Source: Bimastos eiseni
Taxonomy: Eukaryota > Annelida > Clitellata > Crassiclitellata > Lumbricidae
Direction of reading: 5' to 3'
Length of the DNA: 64,000 bases
Assembly (NCBI GenBank): GCA_959347315.1
Contig: OY365809.1
Location: forward strand, 2,071,306 to 2,135,305
Below the pieces are notes generated by a model that saw nothing but the letters and a program-made list of their open reading frames with translations, did not search any database and was not told the DNA's origin. Shown here in pieces: positions 11,284-21,863 of the stretch; position 1 is the first letter of the stretch; every line of letters begins with the position of its first letter. The translations under genes and the position numbers were made by a program.

Positions 11284-12450
11284 AAGAAGAACAAGCACAG
11301 ATGACCGTTAAGAGCGCTGCGATTCTAGCGGAGCTATTACTTTACATTACGTTTAATTACATTACATCATCTTGATTACATTATCTACACGACTTTCTGG
11401 TTATTGTATATATATATATATATATATATACATTTATATATATCCATCATGCGTAATAATAATAATATAATTTTAAAAAGTATTATTATTGTTATTATTA
11501 TTATTTTTTCCCCCGAGGATTAAAAAAAATCAGAGGGCATTGTTCTGGAATGGCTAGTCTTCGCAGATGGTTAATTTGTGGAAACAGTGCTACAAAAAGC
11601 GACTGCGTTGAAGCGCTGGTACAGTCATTGACTAGCGCTGGTTGACGAAGGTGGTGTTTCTCCTGTCGCCTGATACATGGGCAAGCCGGTGGCCTAGGAG
11701 ATTGATCAGTGCTAAGCCATTCCGGCTGACAGGACCCAGAGTCTCGAAGGCCAATGGCACAAAGTAGTATGATGACAAAATAGCTGTGTATTTCGATGTT
11801 TTTCTGTCTGCTACGATCTCAGCCGCAGCAGCAGCACCTGCATCCTCAGCTGATCTGATGCTGTATGACTCTGCTAGGGTGTCGATGACAGTGGCATCCC
11901 AGGCAGTGAGGGGCGGGTCTTACTTTGACATCAACTGCTGGATGTACTCCACTGGCTTGACTCCAACAGCGAATCTCATAGCGTATTATTTTCTTTGGTA
12001 TGGCGGTCCTTGCTGGGTCTCGCCCATGCTTATCTTTGCGATCTCTGTTACTCTACTTTGAGTGTATCAGGTCGCCGCTCTCTGCGCTCTACTGAACGAG
12101 GCATGCTCATTGTCCCATTTTCAATTACTAAGCAGAATCGTGCTTTCTCAGTGATTGGCCTTTCGCTCTGAAACACGCTCCCGTTGGTGTTGCGGTTGTC
12201 GACCGGGGTGCACTCAGACTCGTTTATATAATTTCATTGAAACTGTTCTTTTTAGCCGTGCCCGGAGCCCTCCTGAGTGGTAACCTTGAAGAAGTGCTAT
12301 ATAAATTGTCGGAATTATTTAATTAATAACCAGAAAGTCGTGTTGATAATGTAATCAAGATCATGTAATGTAATGAAACGTAATGTAAAGTAATAGCCCC
12401 GCTAGAATCCACAGCGTTCTTAACGGTCATCTGTGCTTGTTTTTGTTTTC
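11284..12450. mobile_element. Long-TIR element carrying a LINE fragment
   Basis: The left arm (11284-11404) and right arm (12326-12450) are inverted copies of about 120 bp, sharing for example CAAGCACAGATGACCGTTAA and GTAATCAAGAT. Between them lies about 900 bp that includes a decayed RT C-terminal end (about 11990-12310). No transposase is seen, and I could not define a target duplication. It could be a foldback-type element or two inverted solo copies flanking unrelated sequence. Confidence 0.65.
11990..12310 (+). pseudogene. LINE 3'-end fragment
   Basis: Nucleotide-level match to about 50590-50860: a LxWxxxR-type helix region, then the GPSLWN-like block (here with stops), the CAGACTCGTTT stretch and an end close to GTGCTATATAAATTG. 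It is the extreme C-terminal end and 3' UTR of the same LINE family as at 50136-50870 and 61905-62620. Confidence 0.65.
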
Positions 12451-12455
12451 ATAAG

Positions 12456-13130
12456 ATGGGAATAATATTACTCACTCCCATACAAAAATTGTTGAAAATT
12501 TATATAGCGCCTTTAGATTCGAAGGGTCTCTATTAGATATATTTTGTGTAGTCACTCTTATAAAAAGGTGTGCAGATCCAGTCACCATCATACGCGTGAT
12601 GTGATTCTCTCTAAATAGCAAGTAAACAAAATTTATAGTGTCAAATACACCATAATTTCAAAAAAATAATAAATCACAATATATACAATGCTAAATATAT
12701 TCAAATTATCGATATATCTAAAGAAAACAGACCTTGAAATATTTATCGCAAAAACCAGCGATAAAATGCGTAATCGCGTGGCTCCACCTACCGTATAAAA
12801 CGATAACGATCTTAACACAACGCGTATTAACGAAAATTATCCGGCGTTTACACCGAGTTACTCTACACTAGTAAAAGTAGCTTCAGTTTAGAGATCACCC
12901 TTCTCCTTTACATGGGCAAACAGTTGCGGTGTTTTGCTCAACATTCAACACTCAAGCTATCAACTATCAAACACATCGTCTAGTAAAAGCTCAACGTTTC
13001 TGCCCTATGATCTCAGGAGGCCTACATAATTATACATCTTCATACTTTCAGTTCTGCTAGATCTGACACAAATAACACGAAGCTAAAAATAGAAATCAAT
13101 CTATGGTACATACATAGCAAATTTTAATTT
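12456..13130. repeat. Unit 1 of a three-unit diverged tandem repeat
   Basis: Begins ATGGGAATAATATTACTCACTCCC, then TTTATATAGCGCC, AAAAAGGTGTGCAG and, about 320 bp in, GTGGCTCCACCTACCGT. These landmarks recur in the same order in units 2 and 3. No coding potential. Confidence 0.65.
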
Positions 13131-13243
13131 TAATGACGATGACGACGACGACGATGATCATGATGATGACGATGACGATGACGTTGACAACGACGACGAC
13201 GACGACGACGATGATGATGATGATGATGATGACGATGATAAAG
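13131..13243. repeat. GAC/GAT trinucleotide repeat
   Basis: Imperfect GAY triplets. Confidence 0.95.
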
Positions 13244-13247
13244 TTTG

Positions 13248-13435
13248 GAAATTTCGGTCAGTGTCAACTATAATTGGCTTGTCCAGGCTATTATTAGCCT
13301 ATTGTGGCTATAGTTTACCGACCAGACGACGCAATTGTTGATGACTATAGAACCCGTGGTTTATGCGATTATGCAATATCGCATATTTTCGCATAATTTA
13401 CGATTTTTTTCGCATAATTCACGGGGGCATAGCCA
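13248..13435. mobile_element. Second copy of the GTGGTTTATGCG element
   Basis: Matches the better-defined element at 26481-26740: TTTCGGT.AGTGTCAACTA, GGCTTGTCCAGGC, TTTACC.ACCAG, then GTGGTTTATGCGATTATGC and CGCATAAT near the right end. It is truncated or rearranged at the left. Confidence 0.65.
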
Positions 13436-13734
13436 TCACCATCGCCACCAGTAGTATCACCAAAACTACAGCCAGCCCCGCCTCATACACTGTAAACCAC
13501 TACTGCTGCCGATAGTTTTCTGCCTTGCCTCTCTCTTTGGTTTTATGGTAAATGCGGTCGTCGTTCATCAGGAATCCCTTGACTGTTCGTCACACTTGAC
13601 GCAGCGTTAATTAATAAGCTGTTGCTCTGCACATGCCCTAACAGCTACGCTTTAGTGATGTAGAATCGCAGATTTTATCATTACGCTTACTATCACTACT
13701 GTGCCAAGAACCTAAATACTAGCGTTCATTTTAC

Positions 13735-14690
13735 GCAGTTTTAGTTATTCAAATGACTATTCTTACATCGCTTAACATCGGAATGATATGACTCACTTCT
13801 GACGAAAATCATTCACATTTCGCACTAAGCGAGGTTGAATTACAACGCCTTGTCTACAATAAATACCGTGAGGCAGCACTTATAGAAAGGTGTGAAGCTG
13901 AATAATAAATGCTCACCACAGCTAAACATTAAAAACAAATAAAACTTCAAATTATCATGAGAACTAAAATGTTAAAATTTTCTAATAAATAACAGTATAA
14001 ACACGATGTCAAAACTGTGTTAAATATATTAAAATGCCTAAATAAGCAAAGTAGTTTTAACAATCCCTTTGCGAATACAACTCAGCACACTAGGCTGCAA
14101 TGCAAAAAATTGCTTTGTCAACCCGTAGCTTCATCTACCGTCTGAAATAATGATCATAGCAAGAGCCTCATTTTAAATATTTTCTAGCTAGAGTTACTGT
14201 CATGTCATTATGCCCCAATTCTATTCCCCTTTCTGCGTATATTTAGCATTATAAAATACACCTAATATATTATTTAATTGCATGTTTACAGTTACTGGTA
14301 CCACCTGTTGGAAATATCTGCCTCATCATACTCACCTTTTTCAGCCTATTTCTCAATAACTAGGAGCCGACAAACGTCGGTGTTGACCTCTCAGCCTTTC
14401 TCTGACGAACGGAATCTGCATTCACTTGACCTCTTCGAGCAATTCGTCAGATCTGTTAATAGCATTTGTTCTGGGGATAGCTTTATTTTTAGATTTTCAG
14501 TGCAAACTTAAGATTACTGACACTGTCTGTCTGTTTATCTGTCTGCTTAGCTGTCTGTATGTTGACCTGTCTGTTCATTTGTCTGTTTACCTGCCTGTCT
14601 GTCTTTCTGTTTATCTGTCTGTCTGTCTGTTTATCCGTCTGTCTGTCCGCTTATCTGTCTGTCTGTCTGTCTGTCTGTCTGTCCTACACG
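13735..14690. repeat. Unit 2 of the diverged tandem repeat
   Basis: Aligns with unit 3 from about 13735 (CAGTTTTAG) through GGAATGATATGACTCACT, AAAGGTGTG and a CTACCGTCTGAAATAATGA block, to a CTGT microsatellite at its 3' side (14522-14684), which unit 3 also has at the equivalent position. Confidence 0.6.
14522..14684. repeat. CTGT tetranucleotide repeat
   Basis: Imperfect CTGT/TTTATCTGT units. Leu/Ser/Val/Cys-rich frames through it are artefacts. Confidence 0.95.
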
Positions 14691-14854
14691 GTCGCGTATT
14701 TTTGTTTTGAATTAATGTAAAAGACGTAGTTGGAAGTAACAAGTCGCATAAAATTAATTTGTGCTGAGAGAATCAATTACTCTTCCCTTATCTCAACTGT
14801 TTATTTAAATTAATTCATTTTCTATAAAGACGGAATTATTTCACTCACTACCAT

Positions 14855-15605
14855 GCAGTTTTAGTCAGTTAAATGATTGTTTTTCTTTCTTAAGATGGGA
14901 ATGATATCACTCACTCCCTTACAGAAATTGTTGAAAATTTATATAGCGCCTTTAAAATACAACGCCTTGTCTTTGATATATTCAGTGAGGTGACGTGTAT
15001 AAAAAGGTGTGCAGTTGAGAAAACAGTCACACATGATGAAACTAAAGAAGCCTCCAAAACCACAGGTTTTAATGCTTAGCAAAATGCATAAACATAGTAT
15101 AATTAATTAAACCCCATTATTTACATTACTTACAATTGGGCAAAAATGAGGAAACTACCTAAAGAAACAAGTTGTTCAACAATCCCCTAGCGAATAAGAC
15201 TTAGTTTACGACAGAACACACCAGGTATGCTACCAATAAATCAGTTCAGCAAATGCGTGGCTCCACCTACCGTCCAAAATAATGACCATCTAAAGATATC
15301 AAATCCCGCTATTTTTTGGGGCGGGGGGGCAACTGTTATGTCAATGTGCACCAATTATATTCAGTATAAACGTGTATATTTAGCGTCATAAAAAGCTGTG
15401 TTTGTGGTTGGCATTTATTCACAGATGTTTGTCCCTACATTTGCTCGCAGCTCTGCTAGTTGCAAACTGTCTTCTTATGCCAAAATAATTATTACAAGAA
15501 TACCTCTTACAGTCAGTTCTGGATTCTTCATGGGCCTTATCGTACATTCTGGTTTGAGTAAATGCTGTCTGTGTGTCTGTGTGTCTGTCTGTCTGTCTGT
15601 GCCTA
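14855..15605. repeat. Unit 3 of the diverged tandem repeat
   Basis: Contains ATGGGAATGATATCACTCACTCCC-like (14893 on), TTTATATAGCGCC, AAAAAGGTGTGCAG, GTGGCTCCACCTACCGTCC and a terminal CTGT/TGTG microsatellite (15568-15600), in the same order as in unit 2. Confidence 0.6.
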
Positions 15606-16130
15606 GGAACTCGAAATTTATATCCTATGAGATGCTTAAATCAAAATTTAAAAATTCATGTAATGCGTGCTGTACTACAATAACACACCTCAAATAAGCA
15701 ATAGATAACCACATTAAATTAGGAGTTTGCTATGTCTATTAGACGCAATGAAAGTAAATTAAGTTTTACCATGATTAAATAATAAAAGAAACATCAAGTA
15801 GGCTGCTCTCGTAATCCTATTTTCGCTGAATATAAGAAACCTCTTAGCTATCGCCTACAAACCGTCTAAAGCATCCCTCTACAGCAAAGCGCAACTCACC
15901 GGTTTAGTAACGTGTCTTGAGACTCAATTATGAAAAACTTTTGAGTCTTGACTGATTGTCTGGATCAATTTATGTCATACATTATTGACCTTAGCCTAAA
16001 ATCAAGAAATCCTTGCATAGCCCTATTAGGCTATGTTTCAATTTTCAAGCTTGTAAATGCCAACAAATTGGATATACAGTACAGCATGGACTGTTTAGTA
16101 CCTCGTGTGCAACATTGCCTAATAATGTAA
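15606..16130. other. No recognisable gene
   Basis: No domain, repeat or RNA signature seen. Confidence 0.5.
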
Positions 16131-16335
16131 TCGAGCATTTATAAAGCGTCTCTTTTCGATATCTACTCAGAGGCGCTCTCTGCGCTGGTCTAAATGATGC
16201 CAACTGTCATTGCGAACGATTAAATAAATCGGCCAAAACGAGTCATAAGTGGTGGGTTTAACGGTGAACCAACCAGCGAATTCTCATCGGCAGCTGATAG
16301 ATGACTTGCATGGTCAGTCTCTGGGCATTACATTA
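16131..16335 (-). repeat. Interspersed repeat 'R500', 3' part, minus orientation
   Basis: Reverse-complement copy of the repeat seen at 32160-32700 and 36020-36520. The ACCAACCAGCGAATTC and CAGCTGATAGATGACTTGCA blocks and a terminal TTTATAAAGCGTCTCTT tail identify it. Confidence 0.6.
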
Positions 16336-16554
16336 AGTCACATAGGACACCATTATGAGTTTTCAAATTCGATGAAGGAGACGAGAGATATAGTGCAAGA
16401 TTTATATGTCATAAGATTCAAATCGTAAAACATTACATCTGATAAATGAAGAAAAAAACATGAATATTATTCGTTGATGCCTATCTGGATTTCATATTGA
16501 TCATTCTAGACTATATCACAGTATTCTTCGTCAAATACACATACATATATACCT

Positions 16555-16830
16555 TGACGTCATTTTTGATGCTCATATATCTTTCTCATACCACATCTAT
16601 GGCCTTCCAGTTCCTGGTTCAAGCACACTCGTGACCTACGCCGCATCAAACCCACGCTTGGCTTCAAAACTGCCTCTACCATTCTCTAGTATACACTCAA
16701 ACTCGATCACTGAAATTTCCCTTTCTTCAAAATTAAATCAACAGAATGCATGCAACTGCAACTTATCCTAAACTCAATGTTCAAAGCAGTTACCAGAACG
16801 CTCAGGTATTATCACATCAGAGGAGCGAAG
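16555..16830 (+). pseudogene. LINE remnant: thumb region of reverse transcriptase
   Basis: Fragments in shifting frames read LDVIFDAHISFSYHI, HTRDLRRIKPTLGFKTAST and AVTRTLRYYHI. These correspond to the LGV.LD..L.F..H, RDLRRI and ARAVT blocks of CR1/L2-like elements downstream of the RT catalytic core. A related copy is at about 26345-27370. Between here and about 17100 nothing else is recognised. Confidence 0.65.
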
Positions 16831-17117
16831 GTTAAAAAGTAGTGTTGCGTAGTAGTACAACGCCCACTGGCGGCGGGTTTCCATCTGCCAGATTCCTTGT
16901 TCGACGCCGTGCTACAGACGGGCAACTTTTCGAGACGACACTGTTCAATAGGATGCAAATGCCTAACAGAACCTTGTTAAGTCCATGACCACATTGTGTG
17001 AACAACTAAAACGCGTAATTAAACGCTGAGTATGCATAAGTAAGACCATTGCCATCGATTGCCCGCGTAGCTCCTCATCCGGTTTTAACAACAAACCAAT
17101 CGAGGTTAGAGCAGAAT

Positions 17118-17123
17118 TTTATT
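17118..17123 (-). terminator. Poly(A) signal AATAAA, copy 1
   Basis: AATAAA on the minus strand, about 225 nt after the stop codon, inside a block (AATTTTATTAAA on the plus strand) that is also found downstream of the other three paralogues. Another AATAAA lies nearer at 17301-17306. Confidence 0.5.
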
Positions 17124-17347
17124 AAACTAAAAATCACGAATAAAAAGTACAACTTCTGAAGATGGCCAGATCGATGTAAACCAATTCTTAATATAAATCT
17201 CTCAAGTCTTTAACACCGTTCATTTATGTGTAACTAGGTATTTAAAGCCACAGTCACCATTCCTAAAGATATCGAAATTATTTAGTGCATAAATTATTCA
17301 TTTATTAAATACAAATTGTGCCCACAGTTAACATCCTATCGAATGGC

Positions 17348-20167
17348 TTATTCTTCTGTGAAACGGAAGACAGTATAAACATTGGTCTGAGTATTGTAAT
17401 CATGATGAATACTCACTATCTCATTCCTCTCGCCGTCGTAGCGCAAATCAAAGAGAAAAATCATCTTGTCCTTATCCTGCTGCACAGTAAAACTACCAAG
17501 GAGATTAAACTCGGAATCTAACAATTTGATTCCATCGAGGTGGTTAGCTATCACAACTATACCACAACGTTCAACGACCAACACACGACACTCGAAACCA
17601 TCCGTTGATTTGAATTGGCGTAAAGCGCTCCCACTCGTATCGATCTCAAATAACTGTAGCTCACTGTCATGTCTGCTGATACGAGCCACCACCAAGTTTC
17701 CATTTGACTTTAGAAGCATATCTCGATACTTGAACCCATCACTATATAGAGGCAATGTTATTTCACGTTGTAAGGAACCATTCGCATTATATATGCTCAC
17801 CATAGTAGGACGCAATACTGCGCGCACTGATAGGATCATTAGGCTACCATTGGCGGAGACGCGCATCATATCAACTGATCGTTTGTGATCACTTTCCCAT
17901 GGCGATATCTTAAACTTCCCATCTTCATCTTCCGAGATTCGTAAGACTGAAATGGTGGAGTTCTCACCTTGTACGCTAACATATATACAGTTCGACACAT
18001 AGCAACCTGTCATGTGAAGATATGGTCTAGGTAGCATGACGGTATCCTTCACATTTTCCATATCGTTACAGTTGTAAATGGACAACATAGCAGTATTTGG
18101 GTTTTGCATGCAAAGAATAAATATATCATCCTTCAGTGTAGTCGTAGCCAGGATTGTTTTGCTGATTGGAGACTGGTGCAAAATTTCCATTCGAATCGTC
18201 TGGGCTGAAAATAGCACTCGGATTTATTTATTGTACAAAAATGACACGTATTAAAAAATATTATTAGAACGTGAAAAATAATTATTAACGAAAACACACA
18301 TTCTCACGTGTTAAGGCTTAGTTAGAAAATATTGACTATGGCCACGCGCCCAAAGCGTAGATACAAGTAAAACTAATGAAATAAATAATTAAGAGCTGTT
18401 GTAAAGTTAAGCGCCAAATCATGACAGTCACAAAAGTCTACCTTAAAAAAGTGTCCCGGCATATTGACGTTAATTCCATTTTGGGCTTTTCTAATATCTT
18501 TATCGGAAAAATATTATTCTATTTGATGAAAAAAAGAAGGCTTCTTTATTTCTTAACCTCACCAGTGTCGTCTAGAATTCTGTGAAGTTTGGTTTGGAAG
18601 GATTGGGTTGTAAGGATGTTGCTCCATTGCTAACATACAGTTGTAAGTCGGCTTATCACCAGATCGGCTTTTTCTTTCCAAACACTTTTGGCCAGCCTCA
18701 AGCTCTTCACCCCCATAACTGCGACTTTAACGAGGATACATTCAAGCAGCTCGAACGGAAGATCTTGGATCTACACACGTGGATATTAAACATTTCACAA
18801 ATGCCAGTAGCATAATATCAAGCAGATGGAACAACTTTTAAACAATTGTCGAGTTGACACTACAGCAACATCTACAGTGCACAGCGAACGTCAAAAGATA
18901 TCACTAAAGCCAACATTATTACATACGAACTATTCAGCATAAAGTCAATAAAGAACCAACACTGAATCAACACTTTTAATGCAGAGTCGAAAACGTTACA
19001 ACAATACACAAAGGGTCACATTAATTTGCGAGGTTACGCTGCATTAGAATCACGTGAACTTGGCCTAACTGAACGCACCGCAGATCTTACTTATAACTTC
19101 ACAGACGACTGATTTGGCGGCCTATTCGCAAGTTTAAAAGTGAAGAGAGTTAGTTTAACCCGAACCGATCATTGGCGATTTTCACTTTGTTCGCAGTATA
19201 ATTAAATTATTTACATTATTTTTAGATCGCTTTTATTTGGAAAATTAAGAAAATATTGATTCATCATTGTGCCTAATATGATAATACGGGCTTGTAGTAA
19301 GCTCAGCTTGTTCGACGATTCACATGATGAACGCAACGGATATTGAGCATAACGATTAAAGTACGCAGAGCTGGACCCAGTGGCAGCTATAACAGGATCG
19401 CTAAGACGTCTGGAGAGACTCAACACTATATTTTGTTTAAGCCAGTAAAGGAATGCAGCGCACTCAAGCTCAAATTGCTGACTTGAAATGAAATATAAAT
19501 ACAACTGAAAGAGGTATAACTAGCAATAAGGCTACTTGGGTGGAGATAAAGATTGGCCACTATAAGACTGCGAAACTCACTGATCAAGCAATTTCCAAAG
19601 ACTTTTTAGTTTCAGTTTAATGTCATAGTCATACAGCTTACCATTGTGTCACTCGGTAGGTTTAATTTCACTCGTTTAGCATTGCCTTCTTTCTGGACGG
19701 ATGCTAGAAGCAGAATAAGAGAGGAACGAGTCTTCATGACTCACGAGAGCAAGATAAACACTTTAGTTTTTTTAACAACAACGACGGAATTTTTACAATA
19801 ACGCTTTGTAATGACGAAAATATTGTACATTGTCTGTAAAAACAAAGAATTTGAAAGTGTTACTTAATTTATACAAAATTTTATATTTATACAACCATAA
19901 TCACTTTTTACACGGTGCAACACTTTTCGTGTGATCTTGCGTGGAGTCCAAGGGCCAACACACATTAGCCATACACTGTATGTGCGAATATCCGCGGTCA
20001 TTGCGGCTAAGGAGTTATGCCTTATGAACGATATTAATTTTGTAAATGAAGTTACAAGCAATTATAAATCGTGATGTCATGAATAATCTCATTTTTAACT
20101 CACTTTCTGAGTCTTCGTTCGTTTTCTCATCGTCAAAAGATTCAGACGATGTTCGTTTCTTTGACAT
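17348..20167 (-). CDS. F-box/beta-propeller protein, copy 1 (nonsense codon in F-box exon)
   Basis: Four exons: 20167-20104 (starts MSKKRTSSES, ends NEDSE), 19703-19642 (VQKEGNAKRVKL), 18770-18563 (F-box-like) and 18204-17348 (propeller, ending FRFTEE). The exons total 1191 nt, an exact number of codons, and all junctions are GT/AG with phases 1, 0 and 1. The F-box-like exon opens IQDLPFELLECILVKV and would end VC-QW, but here codon 89 is TAG (18632-18630) where the sister copies have TCG. The last exon has about six blades of roughly 45 residues with NGSL, SGS and DSEFNLL turns, resembling NHL/TRIM propellers. By family analogy an F-box plus propeller protein would recruit a substrate to an SCF ubiquitin ligase; this is inference. 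If the stop is real the protein is cut inside the F-box. A downstream start could still yield the propeller alone. Confidence 0.6.
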
Positions 20168-20460
20168 GTATAAATATAAGCGGATACAGTTCTAACAGCT
20201 CTAAGAATAAAATTCTCCTCTTTTAAACAAGAACGTCAATGTTTCAAGAAGATGTAAATAGTTGCAGGTAAATATTGAGCAAGTCGGAAACCCAAGGGTC
20301 ACTGGAAAAGTGAAGCCTCACAACGAAAGTTTACATTACTTCCAATCGAGTTTAAATAATTAATTAACAAGGTAATAAAGCTAAAGAAGTTGTCGGTGTG
20401 AAACATAAATATAATGACGTCTGGAAAACATTATACAATGACGTCACAGAGATTCAGGTC
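20168..20460 (-). promoter_or_regulatory. Promoter of copy 1 with CRE palindrome
   Basis: Upstream of exon 1. Shares with the other copies an AACGTCAATGTTTCAAG block (about 20234), an AAGGGTCACTGGAAAAG block, and the CRE octamer TGACGTCA at 20439-20446, about 270 nt upstream of the ATG. A near-match TGACGTCT lies at about 20414. CREB/ATF binding is inferred from the motif only. Confidence 0.5.
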
Positions 20461-20725
20461 ACAGAAAAAGTCCAGGAATCAATTTATTTATCTAGCACTG
20501 TTGTGAAACAGAGGAAGATCGGCATTTTGTATTACCACCATTTTGCCAACGAGAAAGTTTCTGAATGTTTTCTAGATTTCAAACCTGGAAACAGCTTTTG
20601 TGAAAAGACGTTGAAGCATAGAGTGAGTTACATCTGTCGTGTGGCAACTCCAGCGGCTCAATAATACTTTATGGGCTTGCCGCATTGTTGCTTGCCGTAG
20701 ATCTAATATTCGGGATGGGTTAGAT

Positions 20726-21043
20726 CAGCGATTCCCAACCTGTGGCCCGCGAGCCAAAAGTGGCCCGCCAAAGGCCGGAAAAAGTGGCCCTCGACCTATA
20801 AAAGATATAAACTATACACGAAAAAAATGAATATTTTAACAGAACAATTATTTTCTATTATAAATTATTTTATTTTGTTGATGCTTATAAGCAACATTTA
20901 ATGTATGTATCCACGTGTAATTTGATCCTATTGTAAAATAAATATCTGTTAAATTTAAATGATTATTTTGAAACCTTGTGGCCCATCATGTCCTCCTACT
21001 AAATAAAAGTGGCTCTAAGTCGAATAAAGGCAGGGAACTACTG
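20726..21043. mobile_element. hAT MITE with 8-bp TSD
   Basis: Ends CAGCGATTCCCAACCTGTGG (left) and, on the complement of the right end, CAGTAGTTCCCTGCCT. These are classic hAT CAG..TTCCC termini. Target duplications are GGTTAGAT (20718-20725) and GATTAGAT (21044-21051), one mismatch. At 318 bp it is non-autonomous. The remainder of 20460-21600 shows nothing else. Confidence 0.85.
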
Positions 21044-21625
21044 GATTAGATACATTGGTATATAATTATGCTAGAGGGTGTTGCTGGGGGGGGGGCAAGA
21101 TGTTGAAAGGGCAGTTGAAGCAAGAGGCTTGTTGTCATTATTAGACAACAATTCTGTGCTGTTTTTGCACACCCGTTTTTTGATATTCTAGGCAAGATAA
21201 ATAATAAATGCATCAATTCAACTCCAACCTTCAAGTGTAGACCTATCAGCAGCTGCCTACAAACTCAAAAATGTAACTGTCTCCTCTGATCAATGGATTT
21301 GTAACAGAGGCTTTATCGGCAATCACGTTCAGGCAGCGCATCTATACAATCCAATAATTTATCATATAATTTCCAAATCAGATAGACGAGTCTCTTGTCC
21401 CCTACTGTTATGATTGGTGTAAGAACAATAACGTCAAAATATAAGTCTATGCAATGGGATGAGAAAGAATGACAGAGGCTTTTTCAGGTCCCTTGTCCAT
21501 TCGTGTGAATAACCAAAACGCGTTATAAGCGCGAAATATTAATTAATTAGACTGAAAAACCGTTGCGTAGAGCATCAATCATCATCCTCTTTTCACAACA
21601 AGTCTACTGAGGAAAGAGCAGAATT

Positions 21626-21631
21626 TTTATT
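21626..21631 (-). terminator. Poly(A) signal AATAAA, copy 2
   Basis: AATAAA on the minus strand in the same conserved context as in copies 1, 3 and 4, about 235 nt past the stop codon. Confidence 0.5.
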
Positions 21632-21863
21632 AAAATACAAATCACCAAGTAAGAACACCGATTTCAGAACTGTAACCTGCAGATTGATGTATACAAATTT
21701 TCGAGGTATATCGCACGAATCTTTAAACACAGTTCAGTTATTCAAAATTAGATATAAGTAGCCACAGCACAACCGTTTCAAGAGATATCAAAACAATTCA
21801 ATGCAGAAATCATTCAATTATTTAATGCAACTTGTCCCCATCGCTAGCATCTTTTCAAGATAC

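Noticed and set aside
17466..17888. Plus-strand open frames opposite the propeller exons (also at about 22126, 28242 and 38267)
   Set aside because: Antisense shadows of the coding strand. Frames are not bounded by plausible splice sites.
19211..19504. Conserved LSRRLS-encoding segment in intron 2 (also at about 24212, 31113 and 39530) as an extra exon
   Set aside because: Similarity between copies is explained by duplication of the whole gene. The frames diverge, and including it would break the exact codon sum of the four-exon model.
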